Positions 27,342 to 36,462 are shown, counted from the stretch's first letter. The stretch is 64,000 nucleotides of DNA from Acidobacteriaceae bacterium (GCA_019240475.1 JAFAYI010000034.1:62001-126000); one strand, 5' to 3'. Notes: generated from the letters alone by a model not told the origin. Numbers and translations: made by a program.

Positions 27342-28927
27342 GGCGGGAGCCAAAGCTGCGCCTGTCGCGTCCAAGGAGGTTGAAGGTTCCTCTACTGCGC
27401 TCGTGCGCGGGCGTTCTCCTGTTTGCCGGATTGTTGGCGGCCCAATCGCGGCCCAGTCACCCGCCGGCCCCGCCTGGCGATCCGGCGCAGGATTTAACTC
27501 CGCTGCTGCGCCAGTTCGTTCAAGTCTTCTCGACGGTTGAAGCCGAATCCGCCAGTCCCGAGCCGGTGGACAAACTCGTCTTCGAAGGCGCGATTCCCGC
27601 GATGCTGCGTCAACTCGACCCCCATACCCAATTCTTCGATCCGGGCCAGTTCGACCAGCTCAAACAGATGGAGGACTCCGAGCAAAAAGGTTTCGGCAGC
27701 ATCGTCTCGGTCTTGCCCGGACAGGTGATCTTCCTGCAGACACTGCCCGGCACACCGTCAAGTAAGGCAGGCATTCAAGCGGGCGATGAATTGGTCGCGG
27801 TGAACAATTACGCGATACGCTCGCTCGAGCCCGATCAGATCGTTCAGTTATTGACGGAAGCCAGGCAGCAGAAGGTCAACATCTACGTGCGGCGGCAAGG
27901 TTCGGAGCGCCTGCTGGAGTTCACCCTTACGCCCGCGCTGGTGGATGCGCCCAGCGTGGACCGCGCCTTTCTATTGAAGCCGGCGCTCGGCTATATCAGG
28001 ATTTCGAGCTGGGACCTGGAAACGGCGAAGCAATTGCGCGGCGCCGTTCAGAAGCTTGGGGAGAATTCCCTCGGGGGACTGGTAATCGATCTCAGAAACA
28101 ATCCGGGTGGCGTGGTCAAGGCGGCCCTCGATGGAGCTTCTATGTTTTTGCAGCCGGGGCAAAGAATCCTGACCGCCAAGGGACGCACCAGCGAAATGGA
28201 AACAGCCGACGCCCCGAAGAACGCCACGCCCTATCGCTTCAAAGTGTCCGTCATCATCAACGAGAAGACCGCGAGCGCATCGGAAATATTTTCGGGCGCT
28301 CTGCAAGATCACGACCGGGCCGCCATTGTGGGGGAGCCGAGCTACGGCAAGGGGCTGGTGCAAAGCGTCATGCCGTTATCGGATGGCGCGGGCCTCGCGA
28401 TCACAACGGCCTTTTACTACACCCCGAGCGGGCGCTCCATTCAGCGCCCCTTGCGGAACTCCGCTCTGTCGGATACATTCGGCAGCAGGCCGAGCTCCGA
28501 TCTGCCGACTTATAAGACCGACAACGGACGCACGGTCACCGGCGGCGGCGGCATCCAGCCGGACGTAATTGTGGGTCCGGAAAATTTCACGCGGCTGGAG
28601 GCCGTTCTCGATTCAAGCGGCGCTCTAACGTCCTTTGCGACCGAGTATCTGGCGGGGCACAATCCGCTGCCGGCGTCCTTCAAGGTCACCCCCGAAGTGC
28701 TGGACGAGCTGAAAGTGTTCCTGGCCGCGCGGCGAATTCAGCCGGGCGTTGCGGAGTGGAGCTCGGAACACGCGTGGATCAGCGCGCGAATAATGGAGGA
28801 GATCGTGACGCAGTCCCAGGGCGTGGCGAAAGCCGACGAACTGCAAGCGCAGCGCGATCCGCAAGTACAGGCCGCTGTGAAAGCGCTCGAAGACCGCGCG
28901 CTGCTGGCCTCGCGGTCAGCGCGGTAG
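27338..28927 (+). CDS. S41-family C-terminal processing peptidase (CtpA-like)
   Basis: This 529-residue envelope serine protease has an N-terminal basic segment plus signal anchor (about 20-35), a PDZ domain (about 105-180, with AGIQAGDELVAVNNYAIRSL) and an S41 core. The core has GYIRISSWDLETAKQL, VIDLRNNPGGVVKAALDGASMFL, the nucleophile in KTASASEIFSGAL and the catalytic Lys in GEPSYGKGLVQ. Such enzymes trim or degrade envelope proteins from their C-termini. The frame is open farther upstream inside ddl, but the ATG at 27338 overlaps the ddl stop and gives the signal peptide, so it is chosen. Confidence 0.92.
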   Translation: MRREPKLRLSRPRRLKVPLLRSCAGVLLFAGLLAAQSRPSHPPAPPGDPAQDLTPLLRQFVQVFSTVEAESASPEPVDKLVFEGAIPAMLRQLDPHTQFFDPGQFDQLKQMEDSEQKGFGSIVSVLPGQVIFLQTLPGTPSSKAGIQAGDELVAVNNYAIRSLEPDQIVQLLTEARQQKVNIYVRRQGSERLLEFTLTPALVDAPSVDRAFLLKPALGYIRISSWDLETAKQLRGAVQKLGENSLGGLVIDLRNNPGGVVKAALDGASMFLQPGQRILTAKGRTSEMETADAPKNATPYRFKVSVIINEKTASASEIFSGALQDHDRAAIVGEPSYGKGLVQSVMPLSDGAGLAITTAFYYTPSGRSIQRPLRNSALSDTFGSRPSSDLPTYKTDNGRTVTGGGGIQPDVIVGPENFTRLEAVLDSSGALTSFATEYLAGHNPLPASFKVTPEVLDELKVFLAARRIQPGVAEWSSEHAWISARIMEEIVTQSQGVAKADELQAQRDPQVQAAVKALEDRALLASRSAR

Positions 28928-28945
28928 CCGGCGTTATTTACCCGA

Positions 28946-28976
28946 GCGCACAGGGCGATTGACGCCCGTTGTGCGC
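28946..28976. terminator. Bidirectional hairpin between convergent genes
   Basis: GCGCACA-GGGCG (28946-28957) pairs with CGCCC-(GT)-TGTGCGC (28963-28976) around a short loop. It lies between the S41 protease and the glycosyltransferase, which end toward each other. No long T-run is present on either side, so it could be a terminator or a 3'-end protecting stem. Confidence 0.5.
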
Positions 28977-28977
28977 G

Positions 28978-29748
28978 TTAGGATGTCCGGTGGTAATCGC
29001 CGCGGCTGAAATATTTTTCAAGCCACACGTATAAGCAGATGAACAGGTAACGGCTGCCCATTTCCTTGATCTTCAACTTGGCTTCGCCGGTTCTGCGATT
29101 GCGCCAGGTGATGGGCATCACGGTCCAACTGTAGCCGCGAACTATGGTCTTGAGCGGCAGTTCCACCGTGAGATTGAAGTGCGGCGATAGTAACGGCCGG
29201 CATCCATCTATAACCGTGCGGCGATAGGCCTTGAACGCGTTGGTGGTGTCGTTTAACCTGACGTGGAACATCATCCGGATGAACAGATTCGCCAGGCGGT
29301 TGACCCGCATTTTGATCCACGGGTAGTCGATGACGCCGCCGCCTTTAATGAAGCGCGAGCCGAAGACCGCGTCCCAGCCATCGTTCAATAGCTGCCAATA
29401 GCGGACGACGTCGCGGCAATCGTCCGATTCATCGGCCATCATGACCACCACGGCGTCACCGCGCATGTGATCGAGCCCGCGGACGATCGCGCGGCCGAAA
29501 CCGTGCAGCCCTTCGTTTTGCAAGGGATTGAGCGTGGGAACGCGATGCCGCAATTGCAGCAGTGTTTCCCACGTCGAGTCGCTGCTGCCGTCGTCGACCA
29601 CGATGATTTCGTGCGGCACCCCGTGCAGGCGAAGCTCCACATAGAGATGCTCGACCGTGGACGAGATACAGCCTTCCTCGTCGCGCGCCGGAATCACGAT
29701 GCTGAGCAGGCGGAGCGGTTCGCGCGCCGCCGGGGAGGCGCGAGTCAT
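28978..29748 (-). CDS. Family 2 glycosyltransferase (dolichol-phosphate-mannose-synthase-like)
   Basis: This 256-residue GT-A enzyme has LSIVIPARDEEGCI, the nucleotide-binding EIIVVDDGSSDSTW, the DXD-like MMADESDD and the C-terminal RRTGEAKLKIKEMG that is typical of polyprenyl-phosphate sugar synthases. It probably transfers a sugar from a nucleotide donor to a lipid carrier at the inner face of the membrane. It is the last gene of a three-gene operon. I place the start at 29748, where ATG overlaps the upstream stop (ATGA); an ATG at 29784 is also in frame. Confidence 0.9.
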   Translation of the reverse strand: MTRASPAAREPLRLLSIVIPARDEEGCISSTVEHLYVELRLHGVPHEIIVVDDGSSDSTWETLLQLRHRVPTLNPLQNEGLHGFGRAIVRGLDHMRGDAVVVMMADESDDCRDVVRYWQLLNDGWDAVFGSRFIKGGGVIDYPWIKMRVNRLANLFIRMMFHVRLNDTTNAFKAYRRTVIDGCRPLLSPHFNLTVELPLKTIVRGYSWTVMPITWRNRRTGEAKLKIKEMGSRYLFICLYVWLEKYFSRGDYHRTS

Positions 29749-30830
29749 ATCGCTCCCGAAACGGCTCCCGAGCGCTTGAGCCATCCGGGATTTTCAGCCA
29801 CATGTCCCGCGATCTCATCCAGGATGGAAGTAAGGGAACGACCGGGCGCCCAGCCGAACTCGCGCTTCGCTCGCCCGTAATCCATGATCGTCCATGGAAC
29901 ATCGAACAATCGCGGCTGGGGGTCGGGCGTGGGCGCATGAGCGCCAAAGCGGCTATCGCACCAGGCATTCAATTGCGCGAGCGACATCGCGTTCCGCGCC
30001 CCGCCCCCGAGGTTGTAAATAGGATCGGGAGGCGGATTGCCGCGCTGAACCTGAGCGGCGACGATCCGGGCCAGATCGTCCGGATGAAATGCATCTCTAA
30101 CTTGAAGTCCTTTGCCGCCGAACCCGATATAGCGCAAGGGGAGTCTCGCGGCGTGGGCGTGGAGCCAATAGGAAAAGATCCCCTGTTCGGCGGTGCCGAA
30201 CTGGCCGGCGCCCGCTATTACGCCGCAGCGATCGATCCACACGGGGAAGCCGAACGCCGAGCCATATTCGAGCGCCATGATTTCGGAGGCGAGCTTCGTG
30301 GCGCCATAAAGGGAATTAGGCTGGCGAACGGGAAAATCTTCTGCGAGGCCGAACCGTCCCACACCGCCCGGCAGCAGCCCGCTCTCGTCGAGAGCGAAGG
30401 AATCGCCGGCGACCTTCATCGGCAAAGCCGCAAGATCCCGCACCGAGTAAACGCGGCTGGTGCTGAGGAGCACGAGCCCAGCCCGCTTCTCCCGGCAGTA
30501 TTCGACGATGTTGAGCGTTCCAGAAAGGTTGTGCTCGCATAGCTGGCGTGGGCTCGATCGACCGTCCACTCCGCCGAGCACGCTGGGATTAGCGGCGGCG
30601 TCCACCACCCAATCGCAAGCGGGCAGGAGATCCATATCGCTGCGAAGCCGGATGTCGCCATGTAAGAAGCGAATACCGCGGGCGGCAAGAGCGTTGCGGT
30701 TGCCTTCCGAGCCGGGACGCACTAAATTATCGATTCCGTAAATTTCGACGCCCGCTATCAGATCCAGGAACGATGAAGCAATCCGGCTTCCGACGAATCC
30801 ACAAACGCCGGTGATCAGAATCCTCATCAA
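29745..30830 (-). CDS. NAD-dependent epimerase/dehydratase (extended SDR)
   Basis: This 361-residue extended short-chain dehydrogenase has the N-terminal nucleotide-binding GVCGFVGSRIASSFL, the structural DAAANPS, the catalytic Ser/Thr in LLSTSRVYS and YGATK (the YxxxK pair). Such enzymes epimerise, dehydrate or reduce NDP-sugars. It is fused by ATGA overlaps to a second SDR upstream and the GT2 gene downstream, which points to synthesis and transfer of a modified sugar. The precise substrate cannot be read from sequence. Confidence 0.9.
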   Translation of the reverse strand: MMRILITGVCGFVGSRIASSFLDLIAGVEIYGIDNLVRPGSEGNRNALAARGIRFLHGDIRLRSDMDLLPACDWVVDAAANPSVLGGVDGRSSPRQLCEHNLSGTLNIVEYCREKRAGLVLLSTSRVYSVRDLAALPMKVAGDSFALDESGLLPGGVGRFGLAEDFPVRQPNSLYGATKLASEIMALEYGSAFGFPVWIDRCGVIAGAGQFGTAEQGIFSYWLHAHAARLPLRYIGFGGKGLQVRDAFHPDDLARIVAAQVQRGNPPPDPIYNLGGGARNAMSLAQLNAWCDSRFGAHAPTPDPQPRLFDVPWTIMDYGRAKREFGWAPGRSLTSILDEIAGHVAENPGWLKRSGAVSGAI

Positions 30831-31912
30831 TCCGCGCCGGCCGTAACTGGCACGGCGCGCCCGAGCCGCACGTTCCAGGACTCTAGAATTTCCCGGAAGA
30901 CATCCCGCAGCGGGCGCGTAATGCTCCAGCGGGGATAATGTAACTTCATTTTCCTGAGATCGCTGTAATAGCAGATATGATCGCCGATGCGGTTTTGATC
31001 GACGTAAGTGTACTTTTGCGGAACGCCTGTAAGTTCCTGGACAATTGCAAAGGCCTCAAGAATAGAACATGAGTTCTCCTTGCCGCCTCCGATATTGTAG
31101 ACTTCGCCGCGGCGCGGCGCCTCCAGAAACGCGAGCATGAAATTCGCTACGTCTTCCGAATGTATGTTGTCGCGAACCTGTTTTCCCTTATACCCGAATA
31201 CCTTGTATTCCCGGCCTTCGACATTGCAGCGCACCAGGTAACTTAAAAAGCCATGCAGCTCGACGCCCGAATGATTAGGCCCGGTCAGGCAGCCGCCGCG
31301 CAGGCAGCAGGTCGGCATTCCAAAGTAACGGCCGTATTCCTGGACCATGACATCGGAGGCGACTTTCGAGGCGCCGAAGACAGAATGTTTCGATTGATCG
31401 ATGGAAAATGTTTCGGGTATGCCGTGCTCGAACTGGGGGTCGTCGTAATCCCAGCGGGTGTCGAGCTCTCGCAGCTTGATCGTGTTGGGCAGGTCGCCGT
31501 AAACTTTGTTCGTGGACATATGCACGAACGGCGATTCAGGGCACGCGAGCCGGGCGGCTTCGAGCAGATTCAACGTGCCCACCGCGTTGGTGTCGAAGTC
31601 GTCGAACGGTATGGCCGCCGCACGGTCGTGGGAAGGCTGAGCGGCAGTGTGAACGATTACATCGGGCCTCAGTTCCGAGATGAGGCTCAGGATACCCGCG
31701 CGATCTCGAATGTCGAGGCTGTAATGCCTGTATCCGGGGATGGAAGACCGCAGCCGTTGGAGCGACCAGCTGGTATCGCCTTCCGGGCCGAAGAAGACCG
31801 CTCGTTCGTTATTATCGATTCCGAAAATTTCGTAGCCGTGGCGCGCGAGATGCATGCTGATTTCAGAGCCGATCAGCCCGCAAGAGCCCGTCACTAGCGC
31901 GTTTCTTGTCAC
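30827..31912 (-). CDS. NDP-sugar epimerase, CDP-paratose 2-epimerase-like
   Basis: This 361-residue extended SDR has TGSCGLIGSEISMHLARHGYE, HTAAQPSHDRA, the active-site Ser/Thr near FVHMSTNKVYGD, FGASKVASD carrying the catalytic Lys (Tyr replaced by Phe in the visible F-G-A-S-K, which deserves checking), and CLRGGCLTGPNHSGVELHGFLSYLVRC. The last pattern is typical of the RfbE/tyvelose-epimerase branch. It is first in the three-gene minus-strand operon and diverges from the membrane protein gene at 31962. Role: making an unusual sugar for surface glycan (inferred). Confidence 0.85.
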   Translation of the reverse strand: MTRNALVTGSCGLIGSEISMHLARHGYEIFGIDNNERAVFFGPEGDTSWSLQRLRSSIPGYRHYSLDIRDRAGILSLISELRPDVIVHTAAQPSHDRAAAIPFDDFDTNAVGTLNLLEAARLACPESPFVHMSTNKVYGDLPNTIKLRELDTRWDYDDPQFEHGIPETFSIDQSKHSVFGASKVASDVMVQEYGRYFGMPTCCLRGGCLTGPNHSGVELHGFLSYLVRCNVEGREYKVFGYKGKQVRDNIHSEDVANFMLAFLEAPRRGEVYNIGGGKENSCSILEAFAIVQELTGVPQKYTYVDQNRIGDHICYYSDLRKMKLHYPRWSITRPLRDVFREILESWNVRLGRAVPVTAGAD

Positions 31913-31961
31913 TAGATCACAATTTTATAAGATATGGCCCAGGTTTCGCCCAGGAGCGCCC

Positions 31962-34130
31962 ATGCAACCCCCTAGCTTTGCGGAGAGAGCACGGGAGTTT
32001 GCAAGGGCCAAACGGACGGATCTGACGCTGCTTGCGCTGGCGATTCTGACGGTCTGGCTGGCCTTCGCCTGGTGCGAAACGATCCTTCGCGTGGCGCGCT
32101 ACTATACGGCGCTGCCGACATGGGATTATTGGCGCACGGCGGCGCTGCTGCCGTTTTATAGGGCTCTCGATTTCCGCATCTTATGGCAGCAGCACAACGA
32201 GCACCGCGTCGTGTTTCCGGAGATCGTCTTCGCAGCGGATTATCTGCTGTTCCACGGCCGTCAGATTCTGCCGCTTGCCGTTAGCTTTCTTTGCTATGCG
32301 GGAAGCTGGGTTGCGCTCTCTTGGGCATTCCATTCAGATAAGAGCACGCCTTCGTTTGTGCGAAACGCGGGCAGTGCGCTCGCGGGAATCATCATAGGCT
32401 GGCAAGGCAGCGCGGTAGTTCTGGCGGATACCTTTCTGCTGCAATGGACGCTCCTGCAATTTACGGTTCTGTTGGCACTGGTATTTCTCGCTCGTCTGCG
32501 GAAAACCCAGGCGAACGCGGATCTGATAGCGCTGATCGCCTGCGCGATTGTCGCCACTTACTCGTCAGCGAACGGCTTGACGCTGTGGCCGCTGCTGATC
32601 CTGATTGCATGGCGGGCTTCTATTCCTAAGCGGCAAGCGGCGGCGCTGGCGGCAAGCGCCATGGTGGCAGCCGGGCTTTACTTCATCGGCTATCGGTTTA
32701 CCGGCAGCCTCTCAGCGGAAAACTTACTCCGCCATCCGTGGTATGCGGTCGAGTTCGTGGGCGACTACCTGAGCATGCCGTTCGGCGCCATCAAGTCTAC
32801 ACAATTCGGTATACGGCTTGGCTGGGCCGGCGTCGTGCTCGTCATCGGGCTCGGCATCGCCGCTTATCGCAGAGGACTCCTCCTCACAAGCACAGGAGTG
32901 GTTTTGTTCGGCGCATATGCTTTCACGCTTGGAACCGCGGTTCTGACGGTAGCAGGCCGAATGGACCCGAACGATCCACTCTTCGGCGCCGCCAAAGCGC
33001 CGCGTTATCTCACCGGGCCGCTCATCGCTTGGGGAGTCTTGATCCTACTATGCCTCTGGCTTGCCTCCCGGTTGCAGTGGCGGTTCGCGCCGCCAGGCGT
33101 GCTGCTGGCCGTGTTCGCATTGCTGATCTTGCTAGGGTTGCCCAAGTTGCGATGGTGGCTGGAGGGCGCGGACCAGCGGCGGGCGAAGGAGCAAATGGCC
33201 GCGCTCGGCATAGATCTCGGTTTGCAAGATCCGGGCGTGGACTTGAATGTATTCATGGACCCAGCTTCATTGAGTAAGTGGGCAGCAGACCTTAACAAGG
33301 ACAACTTATCTGTCTTCTGCGATTCACGTCGTAAGCGGCTAGGAGATCCGCTTGCAAGCTTCGGCAAGCTAGAGAATCAAGCCATTCCCGGAGCGATCAC
33401 TTACGCGTATCCGGTTTTGGGTGGAGTGCAGGTGGCCGGGTGGGCGGACGAATCCCAACTGCGGCGAAACAAGGGATGGCTGGTTCTAGCGAATGAGATG
33501 GGGAGAATCGTAGGATTCGCCAGAAAATTACCGGCGGGCTTCCCCGGCGAGTTGAACAACGCCAAGACACCGCCCGCGCTTGGATGGGTGGGTTTTGTGA
33601 ATTTGGATTACGCCACGCAGTCTTTCACCGCATATGCGATGGAGCGAGGAAAATTGTTCCCGATTGAAGGCGAAGCGGGGGTGCCGGCGCCGCGCCCAAT
33701 CGCATGGCAGAATGCGGGGGCCCCGATAGCGGGCATACTGTGGCAGATGGACCAGACCTGGACGGTGAATGTAATTCCGCCCAACATGTGGCCTGGGCAG
33801 GGGCCAGCCGGTCCGGTCTACGGAAGCTGGAGCGGCGACAACAAGAAGACCGGAACAATCGAGTCGTCGGCGTTCCCTGCGCCGTCGAACAATTGCATCG
33901 TTCTTCCCGTGCTACAAGGGCCGAGAAAGGGCGGCCTCTCGGCGGCGGTGGTGGATGCCGATACCGGCTCGCCGGTTGCCGAAGTCCCTCTGCAGGATAC
34001 GGACAAGCAGTGGATCTTTTGGCGGCTGGCATTTCCAGCTTCGACTAAGCGCCTACGCATAATTGCGGAAGACGGGGGAAAGAATTGGGGCGAGTGGCTC
34101 GCGATCGGCAATCCCAGTCTCTGTAAGTAG
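31962..34130 (+). CDS. Large polytopic membrane protein, possible GT-C-type glycosyltransferase
   Basis: The product has 722 residues from the ATG preceded by CAGGAG; an earlier in-frame ATG lies inside the divergent epimerase gene. Residues about 20-410 hold roughly ten transmembrane helices. The first extracytoplasmic loop carries WDYWRTAALLPFYRALDF and WQQHNEHRVVFPE, an acidic/aromatic loop resembling GT-C enzymes that use polyprenyl-phosphate sugars. Residues ~430-722 are a soluble, mainly beta domain. The family is not identified. Being divergent from the SDR-SDR-GT2 operon, it may use the lipid-linked sugar made by it. It converges with the VWA gene, with 10 bases between the stops. Confidence 0.6.
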   Translation: MQPPSFAERAREFARAKRTDLTLLALAILTVWLAFAWCETILRVARYYTALPTWDYWRTAALLPFYRALDFRILWQQHNEHRVVFPEIVFAADYLLFHGRQILPLAVSFLCYAGSWVALSWAFHSDKSTPSFVRNAGSALAGIIIGWQGSAVVLADTFLLQWTLLQFTVLLALVFLARLRKTQANADLIALIACAIVATYSSANGLTLWPLLILIAWRASIPKRQAAALAASAMVAAGLYFIGYRFTGSLSAENLLRHPWYAVEFVGDYLSMPFGAIKSTQFGIRLGWAGVVLVIGLGIAAYRRGLLLTSTGVVLFGAYAFTLGTAVLTVAGRMDPNDPLFGAAKAPRYLTGPLIAWGVLILLCLWLASRLQWRFAPPGVLLAVFALLILLGLPKLRWWLEGADQRRAKEQMAALGIDLGLQDPGVDLNVFMDPASLSKWAADLNKDNLSVFCDSRRKRLGDPLASFGKLENQAIPGAITYAYPVLGGVQVAGWADESQLRRNKGWLVLANEMGRIVGFARKLPAGFPGELNNAKTPPALGWVGFVNLDYATQSFTAYAMERGKLFPIEGEAGVPAPRPIAWQNAGAPIAGILWQMDQTWTVNVIPPNMWPGQGPAGPVYGSWSGDNKKTGTIESSAFPAPSNNCIVLPVLQGPRKGGLSAAVVDADTGSPVAEVPLQDTDKQWIFWRLAFPASTKRLRIIAEDGGKNWGEWLAIGNPSLCK

Positions 34131-34140
34131 AGGCGCTGCT

Positions 34141-35136
34141 TTACGGCTCGTAGTAACCTGTGCGGGCTGTCACTCGAAGAGATGGATCGTGCAGCTTAAT
34201 TTTTACGGAATGAAACAGGCGGGGCTGCTCGGGGATTCCGCGAGGATAGAAACCCAGTAAGTACTGCGTCCGCAGTTCTTGCAAAATTTCCGAAAAGGCC
34301 TGGTCGAGCAACTCGAAGCTATCGGGGTTGAAGATGCGGCCGCCCGTGGAAGCGGCAAGCGTGGCGAGCGCGTGCTCGCCCCCGAGATTGCGTCCGGCAT
34401 CGCTCTCGATTGGAACGACCACGACTGGATAAAGCACAACGTCGGCGCGCTGCGCGGCGGAAAGCGCATCCTCATAGCGCTTGTAACTGGTGGTGTCGCC
34501 GCCATCGGTCACAACCACCATGACGTGGCGGCCTTCCCGGCGCGCGAGAACATCGCTTGCAAGATAGATGGCGTCGTAGAGCGACGTGCCGCCTTCTCCA
34601 TGCAGCCCGTGAAGCGCTCGCTCGGCCTTCCGGGGATTGCGCGAGAAGTCGGCTTCGAGGCTGGTGCGGTAATTGAAACTGAACAGGGCGAAGGTATCTT
34701 CCGGGTTGCCGGCGCCGACAAGCGCGGGAATGAACTTCATCACGGAATCGACCTCATAGCGGAGGTCGATCTGGGTGCTGCCGCTGGTATCGACGAGAAT
34801 GGCGACCGAGAGCGGCAGGGAGGTGTTGCGCTCGAAAACGGCGAGTTCCTGGGGAACGCCGTTATCGAGAATCTCAAAATCCTGCTTGTCGAGATTGGTG
34901 CGAAGGACGCCCTCGCGATCGCGCACCGAGACCAGAAGCCGCACCAGGTTCACTTTGACGGAGAAGACGGGCGGCGAAGAAGGAGCAGGCTGCGGCCGAG
35001 CGGTCTGGGCGGGACTCTGCTGGGATGCCGGAGTTTGAGGAGGGGCGGGATTAACCGGCGTCCATTGCACGGCGGCCAGGCACTGCGCGGCGATAAGGAT
35101 GGTCAGGCCGGGCAGCGCGGGTTTACGGCTGAGCAT
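34141..35136 (-). CDS. VWFA-related secreted protein (Acidobacteria type)
   Basis: This 331-residue protein has a signal peptide (about 1-22), a Pro/Gln-rich stretch, a small beta domain (VKVNLVRLLVSVRDREGVLRTNLDKQDFEILDNGV) and a von Willebrand factor A domain with the MIDAS motif DTSGS (about residue 115) and later VVTDGGDTTS. This layout matches the Acidobacteria-specific VWFA-related family (TIGR03436-like, recalled from memory). Proteins of this family are extracellular and presumably bind ligands through a divalent metal; no role is established. I use the ATG at 35136, which gives the signal peptide and overlaps the MoaD-MoaE stop by 14 bases. Confidence 0.9.
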   Translation of the reverse strand: MLSRKPALPGLTILIAAQCLAAVQWTPVNPAPPQTPASQQSPAQTARPQPAPSSPPVFSVKVNLVRLLVSVRDREGVLRTNLDKQDFEILDNGVPQELAVFERNTSLPLSVAILVDTSGSTQIDLRYEVDSVMKFIPALVGAGNPEDTFALFSFNYRTSLEADFSRNPRKAERALHGLHGEGGTSLYDAIYLASDVLARREGRHVMVVVTDGGDTTSYKRYEDALSAAQRADVVLYPVVVVPIESDAGRNLGGEHALATLAASTGGRIFNPDSFELLDQAFSEILQELRTQYLLGFYPRGIPEQPRLFHSVKIKLHDPSLRVTARTGYYEP

Positions 35137-35893
35137 GCGCCGAAAATCCAGTGAGCAGCCGCTCGTCCCACTCGCCTTCGACCCACACCGCGCCATCGGC
35201 AAAGAATTCCCTTTTCCAGATGGGCACTTCGCGTTTGAGGCGATTGATGCCTTCGAGCGCTGCTTCGAATGCGGGGCGGCGATGAGGCGCCGAGGCGACC
35301 ACGGCAACGCTCGCTTCGCCGATTTGAAGGCGGCCGAGGCGATGGACGATGGCGATGCGCCCGATGGGAAAGGTCGCCGCGATTTCGCGCCCGATGCGCG
35401 CCATTTGACCGATGGCGAGCGCCTCGTAGCATTCGTATTCGAGATGCGAGGTGGGCCGGCCTTTGGTGTTGTCGCGCACAACGCCTTCAAAGACCACGAC
35501 CGCGCCGTCCTGATCGCGCTGAAGAGTTCGCGCAAGGCTTTGAGAGTCGATGGGGCGGCGCGTGATTCGAAAGACGTGGCCCGCGGGGTCGTCGATTGCG
35601 AGCTCGGACAGCCGATCTTCCGCGGAACGGCCCACGGACTCGCGACCGGCGCCGCCGCTAACGGGGGGCAGAAATGCGACTTCGTCGTTGTCGGCTAGGG
35701 CTGTTTCCGGCGTGGCGAACTCCCCGTTTCTTGCAAATAGGATCGACGGGCGCCTGGGCCGAAGGGTTTCAAATCGTTGACAATAGGACTCAAACAGGGT
35801 CGCTAGGGTGGAGTGCGGCGGAATCTCCGGCGCATCTTCGGAAGCGCCGACGATTTCTTTGAGGCCTCCAAAGAACATGACTCGCACACGCAT
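35123..35893 (-). CDS. Molybdopterin synthase MoaD-MoaE fusion (MoaX-like)
   Basis: Molybdopterin synthase adds two sulfurs to cyclic pyranopterin monophosphate. Residues 1-81 are MoaD, a ubiquitin-like sulfur carrier ending in FLPPVSGG (Gly80-Gly81), and residues about 105-245 are MoaE, with VVVFEGVVRDNTKGR, LGRLQIGEASVAVVASAPHR and KREVPIWKRE carrying the active-site lysines. MoaD normally needs a free C-terminal Gly-Gly for thiocarboxylation. In the mycobacterial MoaX fusion, cleavage after that Gly-Gly frees it, and the same is expected here. It is followed by the VWA gene with a 14-base overlap. No other moa gene is in the window. Confidence 0.92.
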   Translation of the reverse strand: MRVRVMFFGGLKEIVGASEDAPEIPPHSTLATLFESYCQRFETLRPRRPSILFARNGEFATPETALADNDEVAFLPPVSGGAGRESVGRSAEDRLSELAIDDPAGHVFRITRRPIDSQSLARTLQRDQDGAVVVFEGVVRDNTKGRPTSHLEYECYEALAIGQMARIGREIAATFPIGRIAIVHRLGRLQIGEASVAVVASAPHRRPAFEAALEGINRLKREVPIWKREFFADGAVWVEGEWDERLLTGFSAHAQP

Positions 35894-35980
35894 ATCCGAA
35901 TCCTAACAACCGTCGCTCGGGGCGCGCGCCAGGGCCGGGAACGGTGGGACGGGCCGCTATATTCGAACGAGAGGAGAGCG

Positions 35981-36415
35981 ATGGTTCAGCCGGCAAATAG
36001 CGGATTTGCTCACGAGACACGGTTGCGAGTGCGATACGCCGAGACCGATCAGATGGGCGTGGTGTATTACGCCAACTACCTGGTCTGGATGGAGATTGGA
36101 CGAGTGGAGCTGGTGCGGGCCCTGGGTCTGCCGTATAAAGTCATGGAAGAGACGGCGGGGCTGTATCTAGCCGTAACCGAGGCGCGCTGCCGGTATCTGG
36201 CGCCGGCGCGGTACGACCAGGAGATTGTGGTAAGCACGGAAGTGACGAAGTCGACTCCGCGCAGGATGGAGTTTACGTACCAGATCCGGTCGGCGGACCC
36301 GGAGCGGGTGCTGGCGGAGGGATTCACTCAACATATGTGGCTGAATCGCGAGTGGCGGCCGACCCGGCTGCCGGAGCAGTATCATGCGGCGCTGAGCGTG
36401 GAACTGGAGAAGTAA
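35981..36415 (+). CDS. Acyl-CoA thioesterase, YbgC/FadM hot-dog family
   Basis: This 144-residue single hot-dog protein has the YbgC-type active-site stretch RVRYAETDQMGVVYYANYLVWMEIGRVE (catalytic Asp in ETDQMG) and a C-terminal ..YQIRSADPERVLAEGFTQHMW. Members hydrolyse short- or medium-chain acyl-CoA and may work on envelope lipids. The ATG at 35981 is preceded by GAGGAGAG; an in-frame upstream Met inside the MoaX promoter region is rejected. It is divergent from the MoaD-MoaE gene, and no Tol-Pal gene is nearby. Confidence 0.93.
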   Translation: MVQPANSGFAHETRLRVRYAETDQMGVVYYANYLVWMEIGRVELVRALGLPYKVMEETAGLYLAVTEARCRYLAPARYDQEIVVSTEVTKSTPRRMEFTYQIRSADPERVLAEGFTQHMWLNREWRPTRLPEQYHAALSVELEK

Positions 36416-36462
36416 GCGGGGCGGGACGCGCAAGGGCGTACAGTTTTCGGCGGCGAGAGCCG

